Below are positions 35,671-44,476 of a stretch of 64,000 nt of DNA, in pieces. Source of the DNA: Bacillota bacterium (GTDB taxonomy: Bacteria > Bacillota > Clostridia > DSM-8532). The position numbers and the translations under genes are program-made. The notes under the pieces are model-generated. The model was not told the DNA's origin. It worked only from the letters and a program-made list of their open reading frames with translations, and searched no databases. Position 1 is the first letter of the stretch. Each line of letters opens with the position of its first letter. The stretch spans positions 62,001 through 126,000 of the forward strand of contig JAEZJF010000010.1 in the NCBI GenBank assembly GCA_023415825.1, read 5' to 3'.

Positions 35671-38127
35671 ATGTATATCGATCTTAAAGAATACAAAACC
35701 TTTTCAAAATCTGATTTTACAGGGGAACACCTAAAGCTTCATATTCCACGCACCATTAAGAAGCTCCAGCTTTTAAAAGGGCGTGTGGAAATAACTCTGG
35801 ATGCGTTGGTCTGCCATAAGGAGCCCATTGTCATCAGCGCTCTGATGCAGGGAAGGGCTTTTCGATATAATGGCGACTTGACTGAAATGACTCTGGTGCT
35901 GGAATTTGTATCACCCTCAGCGCTTCGCGTTCGCCTCAGTAATGGTAGTTGTGTGCCGGAGAAACATCAGCCCATGCTTTTGGAAGAACCACGACCCATG
36001 CAGAACTTCCGGTGTGTTGAAGGTGAGGAGGGCTATAGCCTTATCACCGATAAAGCCCTAGTCAAGCTCTATAAAAATCCTTTCAGAATGGAGATAGCAG
36101 ATTCAACCGGACAAGTCCTCTACCACCAATATAACGACGACATGCACAATGTCACTCAAGACCGCCGACGAGGCTTCAAGGAAGGCGAAGACGATAATAT
36201 AACGGGTAATACGGCCAGCCTGAGTTACCCGGGCTTTGAGTGCTTCCCGTTTGGCTATGTAGAGGATGAAGACACAGGTCGCTTCTGCTACTGTGAAAGC
36301 GTGAAAAACCGCTATGATGAATGCTTTTACGGCTTTGGGGAACGCTTTTCTCCCATCAATAAAAACGGCCAGGAAATTTTGAACTGGGTCATCAATCCCG
36401 TCGGGGTATCCAACAACAAAGCCTATAAGAGTGTGCCGTTTTTCATAAGTAACAGAGGATACGGTGTTTACTATAATACACCCCGAAAGATTCGCTTTTC
36501 CATGGGTGATTACTTCTATAAGGCCTATAGCAGCCAGGTTGAGGATGATCTACTGGATATGTTCATTTTCGTGGGACAGGATCCCAGGAACATTCTCGAA
36601 CAATATACGGAGCTGACGGGAAAAAGCCAGATACCGCCCAAATGGTCCTTTGGCGTCTGGATGAGCCGCAACTGCTATATGACCCAGCAGGAAATAGAGG
36701 ATGTGGCACAAAAACTCAGGAAGGAAGAGCTTCCCTGTGATGTCATGCATATTGACTGGGCCTATTGCAAGAGCTTTAACTTCGATTTTGAGTTTGATAC
36801 CGAGCGTTACCCCGATATACCCGGTATGTGCCGGAAGCTCTTGGATAAAGGTATCAAGGTTTCGGTGTGGCAGCTTCCCTATATCAAGGAAGCCAGCGTC
36901 ATTTACAAGGAAGCGGCTAAAAAAGGCTATCTCGCTCGCCATGAAGATGGAAGTGTTGCCGATCAGGAAGCCCATGAGGGTGTCATTGATTTTAGTAATC
37001 CCGACGCGGTTTTATGGTATCAGGAAAAGCTGCGGAAGCTTTTAAAACAGGGAATACGCGTTATAAAAACAGATTTCGGCGAAAACGCACAGGACTGTTA
37101 CCGCTATTTCGGCCTGGATGGCCGGGATATGCATAATCTTTATCCTTTACTGTATAACAAGGCAGCCTATGAGGTGTGCCAAGAGGTTCATCCGGGAGAT
37201 TCCCTGGTCTGGGGCCGCTCAGCCTATGCCGGATGTCAACGGTACCCCGTCTATTGGGGAGGAGATTCCGACTCGGATTATAACGGCATGTACCACTCCC
37301 TGCGCGGCGGTCTTTCTCTGGGATTGTCGGGCTTTCCGTTCTGGAGTCATGATGTGGGCGGCTATTTCTGCACACCCGAGCCCGATGTCTATATCCGGTG
37401 GCTCCAGTTTGGCATGCTTTCTCCGCTGGTGCGTTTTCATGGCACATCGGCCAGGGAACCCTGGGCCTATGGGGAGGAAGCTGTGCGCCAATACCGAAAA
37501 TATGCGGCTCTCAGGTATTCACTCATGGAGTATTTGTATAGTGAGGCTCACCAATGCGCCAAGGACGGAACCCCCATGCTGCGGGCTCTGGCTCTGGATT
37601 TTAAGGACGATCCTATGACAGCCCATATAGACGACGAATACTTACTGGGAAGAAATATACTGGTGGCCCCTGTTTTCAGCAATGATCCGGTTCGCAGGGT
37701 TTATTTGCCGGCCGGTACGGCCTGGCTGGATTTGCACCACCATCAATGGTACGGCGGCGGCAGAACAGTGGAAATTTCCACGCCAATCGATATCACACCT
37801 GTTTTCTTGCGGGGTGAAACGGCAACTCCCTTTGTGGAGTCAATGAACTATGTGGATGAGAAGCCCCATGAAAAAATGCGATGGGAGATCTGTCCGGTTC
37901 ATGATATTGCCTATTATGACCTTAAAACAGACACCTGGGATATCAGCTTTAGATATGACTTTGACGGTGATACAGGTGTCAGCAGGCTGAACATTCAGGG
38001 CGCCCAGGGGTTGGAGCTGACCTACGCCATTAACTGTCCCGATGTTAAAAAGCTCTATATAAACGATGTGGAGACAGAAATCACCTACGATGAAAACCAT
38101 TTTGTGACCATAACAGAAAAGAGATAA
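35671..38127 (+). CDS. Glycoside hydrolase family 31 (alpha-xylosidase-like)
   Basis: 818-residue cytoplasmic glycosidase without a signal peptide, so the imported glycoside is cut inside the cell. The catalytic barrel starts near residue 325 (PPKWSFGVWMSRN). The nucleophile is Asp468 in IKTDFGE and the acid/base is Asp532 in GGDSDSDYNG. Other substrate residues match the YicI pattern: HIDWAY, VWQLPY, WGRSAYAG and RFHGTS. The N-terminal part (1-320) is the beta-sandwich, and the C-terminus is beta-rich. YicI-type members release alpha-xylose or alpha-glucose. I do not see the sulfoquinovosidase motif that I recall from YihQ. Confidence 0.92.
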   Translation: MYIDLKEYKTFSKSDFTGEHLKLHIPRTIKKLQLLKGRVEITLDALVCHKEPIVISALMQGRAFRYNGDLTEMTLVLEFVSPSALRVRLSNGSCVPEKHQPMLLEEPRPMQNFRCVEGEEGYSLITDKALVKLYKNPFRMEIADSTGQVLYHQYNDDMHNVTQDRRRGFKEGEDDNITGNTASLSYPGFECFPFGYVEDEDTGRFCYCESVKNRYDECFYGFGERFSPINKNGQEILNWVINPVGVSNNKAYKSVPFFISNRGYGVYYNTPRKIRFSMGDYFYKAYSSQVEDDLLDMFIFVGQDPRNILEQYTELTGKSQIPPKWSFGVWMSRNCYMTQQEIEDVAQKLRKEELPCDVMHIDWAYCKSFNFDFEFDTERYPDIPGMCRKLLDKGIKVSVWQLPYIKEASVIYKEAAKKGYLARHEDGSVADQEAHEGVIDFSNPDAVLWYQEKLRKLLKQGIRVIKTDFGENAQDCYRYFGLDGRDMHNLYPLLYNKAAYEVCQEVHPGDSLVWGRSAYAGCQRYPVYWGGDSDSDYNGMYHSLRGGLSLGLSGFPFWSHDVGGYFCTPEPDVYIRWLQFGMLSPLVRFHGTSAREPWAYGEEAVRQYRKYAALRYSLMEYLYSEAHQCAKDGTPMLRALALDFKDDPMTAHIDDEYLLGRNILVAPVFSNDPVRRVYLPAGTAWLDLHHHQWYGGGRTVEISTPIDITPVFLRGETATPFVESMNYVDEKPHEKMRWEICPVHDIAYYDLKTDTWDISFRYDFDGDTGVSRLNIQGAQGLELTYAINCPDVKKLYINDVETEITYDENHFVTITEKR

Positions 38128-38141
38128 GGAGAGAACGAAAA

Positions 38142-38993
38142 ATGCCATTGGTATCGTCAAGAGAAATGCTGAAAGCGGCAAGAAAAAGCGGCTATGCGGT
38201 TGGTTCATTTAATATTTTCAATATGGAAAGCGCCAAAGCCATTGTGGCGGCGGCAGAGCGTGAGAATGCGCCGGTGATGCTTCAAATTTGGAGCGGGTTT
38301 GAGTCTTTTATTGGACTGGATGTTTTGGGAGCCATTGCCCTATGTGAGGCGAAGCGTGCAAAAGTGCCTGTGGCTGTCCATCTTGATCACGGAGCAACTC
38401 TTTCTCAAGTAGGGCAGGCCATTGCTGCCGGATTTACATCGGTGATGCTTGACGGATCATCGCTGCCGTTCAATGAAAACATTGAGTTGACCCGTAGTGT
38501 AGTAGACGTATGCAGGGGCTTGAACCTGCCTGTTGAAGGAGAAATAGGCCATGTGGGCGGTTCTGAAGGCGGCGAGCACAAGGACGCCATCGTCTATACC
38601 GATCCCGACGAAGCGTTGCGCTTCTATAAAGAAACCGGCGTCGATTATGTGGCTGTATCCATAGGCACCTTCCATGGTGTCTACGATGATGTGCCGAATC
38701 TGGATATTCCGCTGCTAAAACGTATTGCGGCTAAAGTCGATGCACCGCTGGTGTTGCACGGCTCATCCTATACACCTGATGACATGCTGGCGGAAGCCGT
38801 TAAGGCGGGTATATCCAAAATAAATGTAGCCACAGAAATCAGTGATGTCATGATAAAAGCCACGATCAGGCATATCAAATCTCTGGAAACAGTGAAGTAT
38901 GCCAGCGATTTGACTTTTGTGCCCTATGAGGCAATGACCAAAATGGTACAGCAGAAAATACGGCTCTTTGGCGGAACCGGAAAAGCAAATTAA
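38142..38993 (+). CDS. Class II (FBA/GatY/IolJ-type) aldolase
   Basis: 283-residue zinc-dependent aldolase that cleaves a ketose 1-phosphate or related phosphate to dihydroxyacetone phosphate and an aldehyde. The metal ligands and catalytic acid are in VHLDHGAT, GEIGHVGG, GTFHGVY and VLHGSS. The phosphate-binding segments GSS and NVATEI are present. The sequence has the short length of tagatose-bisphosphate or DKG-phosphate aldolases. With the PfkB kinase in the same locus it probably completes a phosphorylate-then-cleave route. The aldehyde product could be the substrate of the aldehyde dehydrogenase downstream. Confidence 0.9.
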   Translation: MPLVSSREMLKAARKSGYAVGSFNIFNMESAKAIVAAAERENAPVMLQIWSGFESFIGLDVLGAIALCEAKRAKVPVAVHLDHGATLSQVGQAIAAGFTSVMLDGSSLPFNENIELTRSVVDVCRGLNLPVEGEIGHVGGSEGGEHKDAIVYTDPDEALRFYKETGVDYVAVSIGTFHGVYDDVPNLDIPLLKRIAAKVDAPLVLHGSSYTPDDMLAEAVKAGISKINVATEISDVMIKATIRHIKSLETVKYASDLTFVPYEAMTKMVQQKIRLFGGTGKAN

Positions 38994-39008
38994 GGGGGAT
39001 ACTTATCC

Positions 39009-40169
39009 ATGAAAATTATTGATGTCATAACGGATTTTGTTAAATGCCCGCTTCCCGGGGAATTCCATCCCACATGGGGGAGCGGAATGACCATGACGGC
39101 TGTGGGCATGACGGTGGTGCAGATTGTCACAGACGAAGGGGTTACCGGTATCTCAGCGGGTACTGCCGATGGCTGGGAAAACGTAGTAGGAGTCAACACC
39201 TTTTTAAAGAAGCAGTTGATAGGGAAGGACCCCTTGATGATTGAGCATATCCGGCCCATTATTTCCAACGCCAAGCTGCGTATGGGCTGGCCGTGGATGG
39301 TGGAAGCCGCGCTCTGGGATCTGGCAGGAAAATACTGCGGTATGCCGGTCTATAAAATGTGGGGCGGTTATACCAACAAAATGCGGGTTTACGCCAGCGC
39401 GGGGGAAATTCTCCCACTCGAAAAGAGAATAGAATATGTGCAAACCTGTATTGATTTGGGCATTTCAGCCGCCAAGCTCAGGATGCACAGCCCCAATCCG
39501 GAGGATGATCTGGAGGATATCAGGACTATTGTGGCCAAGTTCTCGGGCAAAATCTCCTTCATGGTGGATGCCAATCAGGCCGATCATTTACCCGGTGCCA
39601 GTGATATCAACTATTCCTGGGACACCTATACGGCGCTCCATGTGGCCAGGGAGCTTGAAAAGCTGAATATTCTATGGCTTGAGGAGCCATTGGCAAGATA
39701 CAACTATGAAGGCCTTGCAGCCATTGCCAGAAAGGTGGATATTCCTCTGGCAGGCGGTGAAAAGAACTCCGGCCTCAATGAATTTAAGGACCTTGTTCGA
39801 AACGAGGGCTATCATATCCTTCAGGGCGACAGTGTTTTCTGCGAGGGCATGTTCCAGATGCGTAAGGCCGCTGCTCTGGCAGAAGCCTATCACAAGCTGT
39901 TTATTCCTCATACCTGGTCGAATCCCTGCGGGCTCATGGCCAATATGCAGGTTGCGGCATCCCTGCCCAACTGCCCCTGGTTTGAGCTGCCCTTTGAGCC
40001 TCCGGCCTACACCATCTCCATGTATGACAATGTCTTTAAGGAAGGTATTCGGGTGGAAGACGGCTTTATTTATGTACCAGATAAGCCAGGTCTGGGATTT
40101 GAATTCCGTGACGGCTTCCTTGAGGAAAACCGCGTGCCCTTTAGTAAGGAAAGCTGTGGCATCCGATGA
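39009..40169 (+). CDS. Enolase-superfamily (mandelate racemase/muconate lactonizing type) enzyme
   Basis: 386-residue metal-dependent enzyme that abstracts the proton alpha to a carboxylate, most often dehydrating sugar acids or racemising them. Catalytic base K156 is in AAKLRMH. Metal ligands are D187 (VDANQ), E225 (LEEPL) and the glutamate in GGEKN. The second base H301 is in IPHTW. It follows the aldolase by 15 bases, and the EamA gene overlaps its end by four bases. An acid-handling branch in the same operon, for example sugar acid dehydration, is inferred. The exact acid is unknown. Confidence 0.9.
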   Translation: MKIIDVITDFVKCPLPGEFHPTWGSGMTMTAVGMTVVQIVTDEGVTGISAGTADGWENVVGVNTFLKKQLIGKDPLMIEHIRPIISNAKLRMGWPWMVEAALWDLAGKYCGMPVYKMWGGYTNKMRVYASAGEILPLEKRIEYVQTCIDLGISAAKLRMHSPNPEDDLEDIRTIVAKFSGKISFMVDANQADHLPGASDINYSWDTYTALHVARELEKLNILWLEEPLARYNYEGLAAIARKVDIPLAGGEKNSGLNEFKDLVRNEGYHILQGDSVFCEGMFQMRKAAALAEAYHKLFIPHTWSNPCGLMANMQVAASLPNCPWFELPFEPPAYTISMYDNVFKEGIRVEDGFIYVPDKPGLGFEFRDGFLEENRVPFSKESCGIR

Positions 40170-41083
40170 AAAACTGGAAGTGGACATGGATTGCGCTGGC
40201 AGTGGTTCTTTACCTGTCAAATGATGTATCCATGCGTATGGTGGCGGTAAATGTAAACTTTATAGCAGGCTCAATTGTGCAGGCTTTGCCATTGGTTTTA
40301 ATAAGCTTGTTGGGTATGACCCGCGAAAAGGGAGGCGGTGCTTACTGGAAAAGTCGTTCCATCCTTTACCGGATCCTGCTTTATGGCACTGTGCAAGTGT
40401 TAATGGGCAACGTACTCTATTTTCTCGCCATGCGTTTTGGCGGCCTATCTATTGCCTCCCCTACTGTACAAAGTCAGGCTATATGGGCTGTTGTTCTGGG
40501 AGCTGTTTTACTCCGGGAGCATATATCCCCCAAAGGCTGGGCAGGGGTGGTTTGTTTTGCGGCAGGCATCGCCATGATTACCTATTTTAAGTCTCAGGGA
40601 GTCGTAACTTTGGGTTGGCAGTGGGGAGTATTGTTCGGGATATTGGCGGGACTCAGCTGGGCATCAGGCTCGGTGATTCAGAAAACACTTTTTAAACAGC
40701 AGGTTTCGCAAAATACGATTTTCTTTTATGGCACCCTGTTTGGCATCGTGCTGCTGACGATTCTTGGACTAAGCACCGACCCCATGGGCTTTCTTGGCAG
40801 CTTAGCTACCCCTGACACTTACAAGATGCTATTGCCCGGCCTCTTCAGTAGTATAGCGACATGGTGTTTTGCTCGGGCGCTGCGGCAAATACCCGTTTCA
40901 ACCATCATCCCCATTCTGTCGGTCAATATCATTTTCAACACCATTATTGGTGCTCTGGGCTGGAAGGAATATGTCAATACAGGCACCATAGCAGGGCTGC
41001 TCATCGCTTTTATGGGTATCCTGCTCTCGCAGAATATCCGGCTTGGCCGGAATATCAAGAGTCATAAGGAGGAAGCAATATGA
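40166..41083 (+). CDS. EamA/DMT-family transporter in the sugar locus
   Basis: 305-residue inner-membrane transporter with ten predicted helices in two EamA halves (about 1-145 and 155-290). Its start overlaps the dehydratase stop by four bases and its stop overlaps the aldehyde dehydrogenase start by four bases, so translation of all three is coupled. A metabolite exporter placed between an acid dehydratase and an aldehyde dehydrogenase could expel a dead-end product or import an acid. Direction and substrate cannot be read from sequence. Confidence 0.88.
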   Translation: MKNWKWTWIALAVVLYLSNDVSMRMVAVNVNFIAGSIVQALPLVLISLLGMTREKGGGAYWKSRSILYRILLYGTVQVLMGNVLYFLAMRFGGLSIASPTVQSQAIWAVVLGAVLLREHISPKGWAGVVCFAAGIAMITYFKSQGVVTLGWQWGVLFGILAGLSWASGSVIQKTLFKQQVSQNTIFFYGTLFGIVLLTILGLSTDPMGFLGSLATPDTYKMLLPGLFSSIATWCFARALRQIPVSTIIPILSVNIIFNTIIGALGWKEYVNTGTIAGLLIAFMGILLSQNIRLGRNIKSHKEEAI

Positions 41084-42504
41084 GTAAAATGGAGTCCTAT
41101 CCGCTGATTATCGGCGGGAAAAAGGTTTACCGTGAGGAGACAAGACCCATTCTGGACAAGTACAGCGGCGCCCATTATGCAACCATCAGTATTGCTGGGG
41201 AAAAGGATGTCAACGATGCCGTAGCGGCCGCAAAAGCAGCATTCAAGTCAACTTATTTTGATGTGCAGACACGATACAATATACTGACAAAGGCAGCTTC
41301 ACTCATGGCAGAGCGGGCAGATGAGCTTGCCGAGGTTCTGATTCATGAAACAGGTAAAATTGTTCAGGATGCTAAAAATGAAGTGGCCTGGACCATTGAT
41401 CTATTGACCGAATCGGCAGAGGAAGCCAAGCGTATTACCGGGGAAACGGTTTGCTTTCCGGTGCCCTGGCTGGACACAAGAACCTGCTATACCCGTCGTG
41501 AGCCCATTGGCATTGTGGCTGCTATCACGCCCTTTAACTTTCCGCTGAATCTTGTAGTCCACAAGGTGGCACCGGCTCTGGCAGCGGGTAATCCCGTCAT
41601 ACTAAAGCCTGCCGAGGCTACGTCGATCATAGCTTATAAGTTCTGTGAAATTTTAATGGATGCCGGTGTTCCCGACGGATTTATCAGTTATTTAAGTGGC
41701 AGCGGCCGGGTGATCGGCGATATGCTCACAGCCAATGAGGATATCCGTTTTTATAGCTTCACCGGAAGCGTGCCGGTGGGAAAGAGCATCAAGGAAAAAA
41801 TCGGATTACGCAAATGTGCTCTGGAACTGGGCTCCAATTCCGCAACCATTGTCTGCAAAGACTATGACGTGGAGCAGGCAGCGTTAGCCTGTGCCGATGC
41901 TGCTTTCACCAATGCAGGCCAGGTTTGTATCCATCTCCAGAGAATTTATGTAGAGCGGCCTATTTATGAGTCTTTCCTGAATCGATTGGTAGAGCTCAGC
42001 AAAGCTAAGATTGCCGGAGATCCTTCAGATCCTGCCACCCAGGTAGGACCCATGATTTCCTTAAAGGATGCGGAGCGTGTCATGGAATGGGTGGATGAGG
42101 CCAAAGCATCAGGTGCTGTAGTGCACTGCGGCCATCAAAGGAAAGATGCAGTGGTGTGGCCTACAGTCATTACCCATGTCAACAGGGATATGAAGGTCAT
42201 AAAGGATGAGGTTTTTGGCCCGGTTGTATCGGTGATTCCTTTTGACACAATGGAAGAAGCCTATAACATGGTCAATGACTCCAGGTTCGGCCTTAACTCG
42301 GGTATTCTCACCAACAACATGCCCATCGCCATGGAAGCCATCTCCAAGCTCCAGACCGGCAGCGTGATTGTAGGCGGAACCTGCGGCTTCCGATTTGGGA
42401 ATATGCCCTACGGCGGTGTCAAAGAAAGCGGATTCGGCAAGGAAGGCCCCAAATACGCCATTGAGGAAATGACCGAAATGAAGACAGTTGTTATACTTGC
42501 TTAG
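41080..42504 (+). CDS. NAD(P)-dependent aldehyde dehydrogenase
   Basis: 474-residue ALDH-superfamily enzyme that oxidises an aldehyde to an acid in the cytoplasm. The catalytic cysteine is C283 (NAGQVCIHLQRIYVE) and the general-base glutamate is in ALELGSNSATIV. The nucleotide-binding turn is FTGSVPVGKSIK. The sequence type is near lactaldehyde, glyceraldehyde-3-phosphate (NADP) and semialdehyde dehydrogenases. It ends the operon and is followed by a terminator. The aldolase upstream should make an aldehyde, so it is the likely source of substrate. Confidence 0.93.
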   Translation: MSKMESYPLIIGGKKVYREETRPILDKYSGAHYATISIAGEKDVNDAVAAAKAAFKSTYFDVQTRYNILTKAASLMAERADELAEVLIHETGKIVQDAKNEVAWTIDLLTESAEEAKRITGETVCFPVPWLDTRTCYTRREPIGIVAAITPFNFPLNLVVHKVAPALAAGNPVILKPAEATSIIAYKFCEILMDAGVPDGFISYLSGSGRVIGDMLTANEDIRFYSFTGSVPVGKSIKEKIGLRKCALELGSNSATIVCKDYDVEQAALACADAAFTNAGQVCIHLQRIYVERPIYESFLNRLVELSKAKIAGDPSDPATQVGPMISLKDAERVMEWVDEAKASGAVVHCGHQRKDAVVWPTVITHVNRDMKVIKDEVFGPVVSVIPFDTMEEAYNMVNDSRFGLNSGILTNNMPIAMEAISKLQTGSVIVGGTCGFRFGNMPYGGVKESGFGKEGPKYAIEEMTEMKTVVILA

Positions 42505-42532
42505 GTTTCTTACTTCCTCCTTACATATAGCG

Positions 42533-42571
42533 AAACACCTTCATGGATTAGTGCGCCGTGGAGGTGTTTTT
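42533..42571 (+). terminator. Terminator of the sugar operon
   Basis: AAACACCT (42533-42540) pairs with AGGTGTTT within 42562-42569, followed by a T-run. It lies 28 bases after the aldehyde dehydrogenase stop. Confidence 0.75.
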
Positions 42572-42730
42572 GCATGCAACGCATATAAAGCGTTTCTATA
42601 GTCTGTAATTTGCGACAATAATGGATATATTTGTGAATTTCTTTCGAAAATAAGAATAGTATAGTATTCAACTTTACACAATAAAAATAGATTAGAAAGA
42701 GACAACGTGTAAATTTGAAAGGCGGATAAC

Positions 42731-43414
42731 ATGGAGCAAAGAAGTATTTATCTCTCCCCTTCTACACAAGAGAATAATATTGGTGCTAGTAACTATGGGA
42801 CAGAAGAAAAAGTAATGAATCAAATTACAGATATCCTTGAACCGATACTTGAAGCTCATGGACTTATAGTATATCGTAATAAACCCACTATGACACTTAA
42901 AGAAGCTGTTGCAGATTCAAATTCAAAGAAGCCTGATTTTCATTTTGCAATACATAGTAATGCTTGGAATAAAAATACAAGAGGGTGTGAGGTTTATGTT
43001 CATAGATTTGGTGGTGAGGGTGAAAAATTGGCAAGAGCAGTTTACAAAGAAATTGAAGCTATGACCCCTACAGGTGACCGTGGGGTAAAAGAATCTGCTA
43101 ATTTCTTTGGTCAGGGTAAACCCTTGTATGAGCCAGCTTATACAAAAGCTCCTGCAGCATTAATAGAGATTGCTTTTCATGATAATTTTGAAGATGCTAT
43201 GTGGATACTTGATAATATGGAGAAGATAGCTGAAGGTTTAGCTAAAGGTATACTTAATTATTTTGAGATACCAATGATTGATGAAAATACAGATTATAAG
43301 GCGACCATTCAGGAGCATTGTGGATTCGGTAATCCTGATGGGGTATGGAAATTTGTTAACATGCATCCATACGCCAATGCTTGGTATCAGCAATGGGCTG
43401 ATAGTTATAGATAA
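42731..43414 (+). CDS. N-acetylmuramoyl-L-alanine amidase (Amidase_3), no signal peptide
   Basis: 227-residue zinc-type amidase domain cutting the bond between muramic acid and the stem peptide. Fold landmarks include SPSTQENNIGASNYGTEEKV, FHFAIHSNAWN and LIEIAFHDN. The zinc histidine of IHSN and the late glutamate (IEIAF) are present. The first histidine seen in many relatives (GHG) is absent and replaced by SPSTQ. No signal peptide is seen, as in phage endolysins. The C-terminal tail (about residues 180-227) has no recognised binding domain. AT-rich codons and its place just outside the leftmost att copy suggest a transferred gene. Confidence 0.82.
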   Translation: MEQRSIYLSPSTQENNIGASNYGTEEKVMNQITDILEPILEAHGLIVYRNKPTMTLKEAVADSNSKKPDFHFAIHSNAWNKNTRGCEVYVHRFGGEGEKLARAVYKEIEAMTPTGDRGVKESANFFGQGKPLYEPAYTKAPAALIEIAFHDNFEDAMWILDNMEKIAEGLAKGILNYFEIPMIDENTDYKATIQEHCGFGNPDGVWKFVNMHPYANAWYQQWADSYR

Positions 43415-43481
43415 GGTGGAATGATTAAAGAAAAGAGTAAGTTTAAGAACTGCGGGAACCTTGCTGTTTCACAATAACAAA

Positions 43482-43577
43482 AACCTTATCCCAAGTGTTT
43501 TAATCTGCTTGGAATAAGGTTTTTTATTGGCAGGGGAGACAAGGATCGAACTCGCGACACGCGGTTTTGGAGACCGC
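43482..43577 (-). repeat. Leftmost copy of tRNA-Trp 3' half plus terminator (att site)
   Basis: 43528-43577 repeats the last 50 bases of tRNA-Trp on the minus strand, from CCA to the anticodon stem. 43482-43521 repeats the tRNA terminator hairpin (AACCTTATCCCAAG pairing CTTGGAATAAGGTT). The match ends inside the anticodon stem, after GACCGC. By position this is the original chromosomal 3' end of the tRNA gene, displaced by integration. It has no tRNA promoter and no 5' half, so it is not a functional tRNA. Confidence 0.9.
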
Positions 43578-43690
43578 ACAAGACTCCCCGTCAGACTAAA
43601 TCCTTTATTCAAGCGGCTTTGACCACAATTTGCGTCCTGTTAATACTTCGGTCTACCAATATTATACTAAAATACAAAGGGAATAACAAA

Positions 43691-44476
43691 TCATTCTTGA
43701 TTTCGTTCTATAGTTGGAACCCATCGTATAATACCCTCTGGTTTAGCTTTGCCTGAAGATATAAGTTCAAATTCTATCGATTCCACATCGTTACGACTAA
43801 GCTCCATCTTTTCATGGAAGTGTGTCTTGTAATTATCAAAGCGGCAAATAAATTTTCTTTTATCTTCATCATCTTGACGAATCCATATTGAATCACACAT
43901 AGATACAAGTGGAAACTCATCAATTTGAACTGATTCTGCATCTTCAATAAGATATTGCACTGATTCATAACCCCTAGAAGGCTTGTCCTCTATCGATGGT
44001 ATTAGCCATTTATCACCATCTTTTTTTGCATTTCTGAGTCTGCCACGGTGAATCCATTGCGTAACTGTTAAGGGCTTAACTTCTTGTATTTTAGAAAATT
44101 GGTCAATAGTAACATATTCACATTTTACGTTTAATAAGGTTCGTTCAAGAGCAAGACTCATAGTGGAAATGCTAGTCCCGTCTTCATCTACTTCAAGGTT
44201 TTCAGCACTCCATAGATTTAACTCAATTCCGTTTCCTGTAAGCTTATAATCGTAAAAATAATAAAGTTCTGTTAGTATAGGCAGCTTACACTTCTTAAGA
44301 ACCACCAAGAACTTATTACACAATTCTAATTTCTGTTTTATAGACCCTTTTGTATAACCGGCATCATGTTCAATATGCTCCATCATAAGCTCAAACGATA
44401 GTATAAGTTCTTCTTTTGAAAATAACTGACTGTTCCGAAAAGCAGCTTCTATATCGTGCATGTAACCGTCTCCCAT
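43691..44476 (-). CDS. Hypothetical protein with excisionase-like HTH
   Basis: 261-residue protein of unknown function in the left end of element 1. A segment near residue 140 (LTVTQWIHRGRLRNAKKDGD, then KWLIP) looks like the MerR/excisionase-type DNA-binding wing in which a helix is followed by a basic strand. The rest does not match anything I know. Possible starts are ATG 44476 (AAAGGA upstream) or ATG 44461. AT-rich codon use agrees with the element, not the backbone. Confidence 0.6.
   Translation of the reverse strand: MGDGYMHDIEAAFRNSQLFSKEELILSFELMMEHIEHDAGYTKGSIKQKLELCNKFLVVLKKCKLPILTELYYFYDYKLTGNGIELNLWSAENLEVDEDGTSISTMSLALERTLLNVKCEYVTIDQFSKIQEVKPLTVTQWIHRGRLRNAKKDGDKWLIPSIEDKPSRGYESVQYLIEDAESVQIDEFPLVSMCDSIWIRQDDEDKRKFICRFDNYKTHFHEKMELSRNDVESIEFELISSGKAKPEGIIRWVPTIERNQE

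Noticed and set aside
35671..38127. GH31 enzyme as a sulfoquinovosidase
   Set aside because: The active-site neighbourhood matches YicI-type neutral-sugar enzymes; the Arg/Trp motif I recall from YihQ is not visible. The wider sulfosugar idea is kept only as a hypothesis.
39672..40220. Two roughly 180-codon ORFs over the enolase-type gene end
   Set aside because: Both lie in other frames of a gene with intact catalytic residues and have no credible start.
43528..43577. Second and third tRNA-Trp genes
   Set aside because: The copies at 43528 and 51350 lack the 5' half (acceptor, D arm and part of the anticodon arm) and any promoter. They are displaced 3' ends, not genes.
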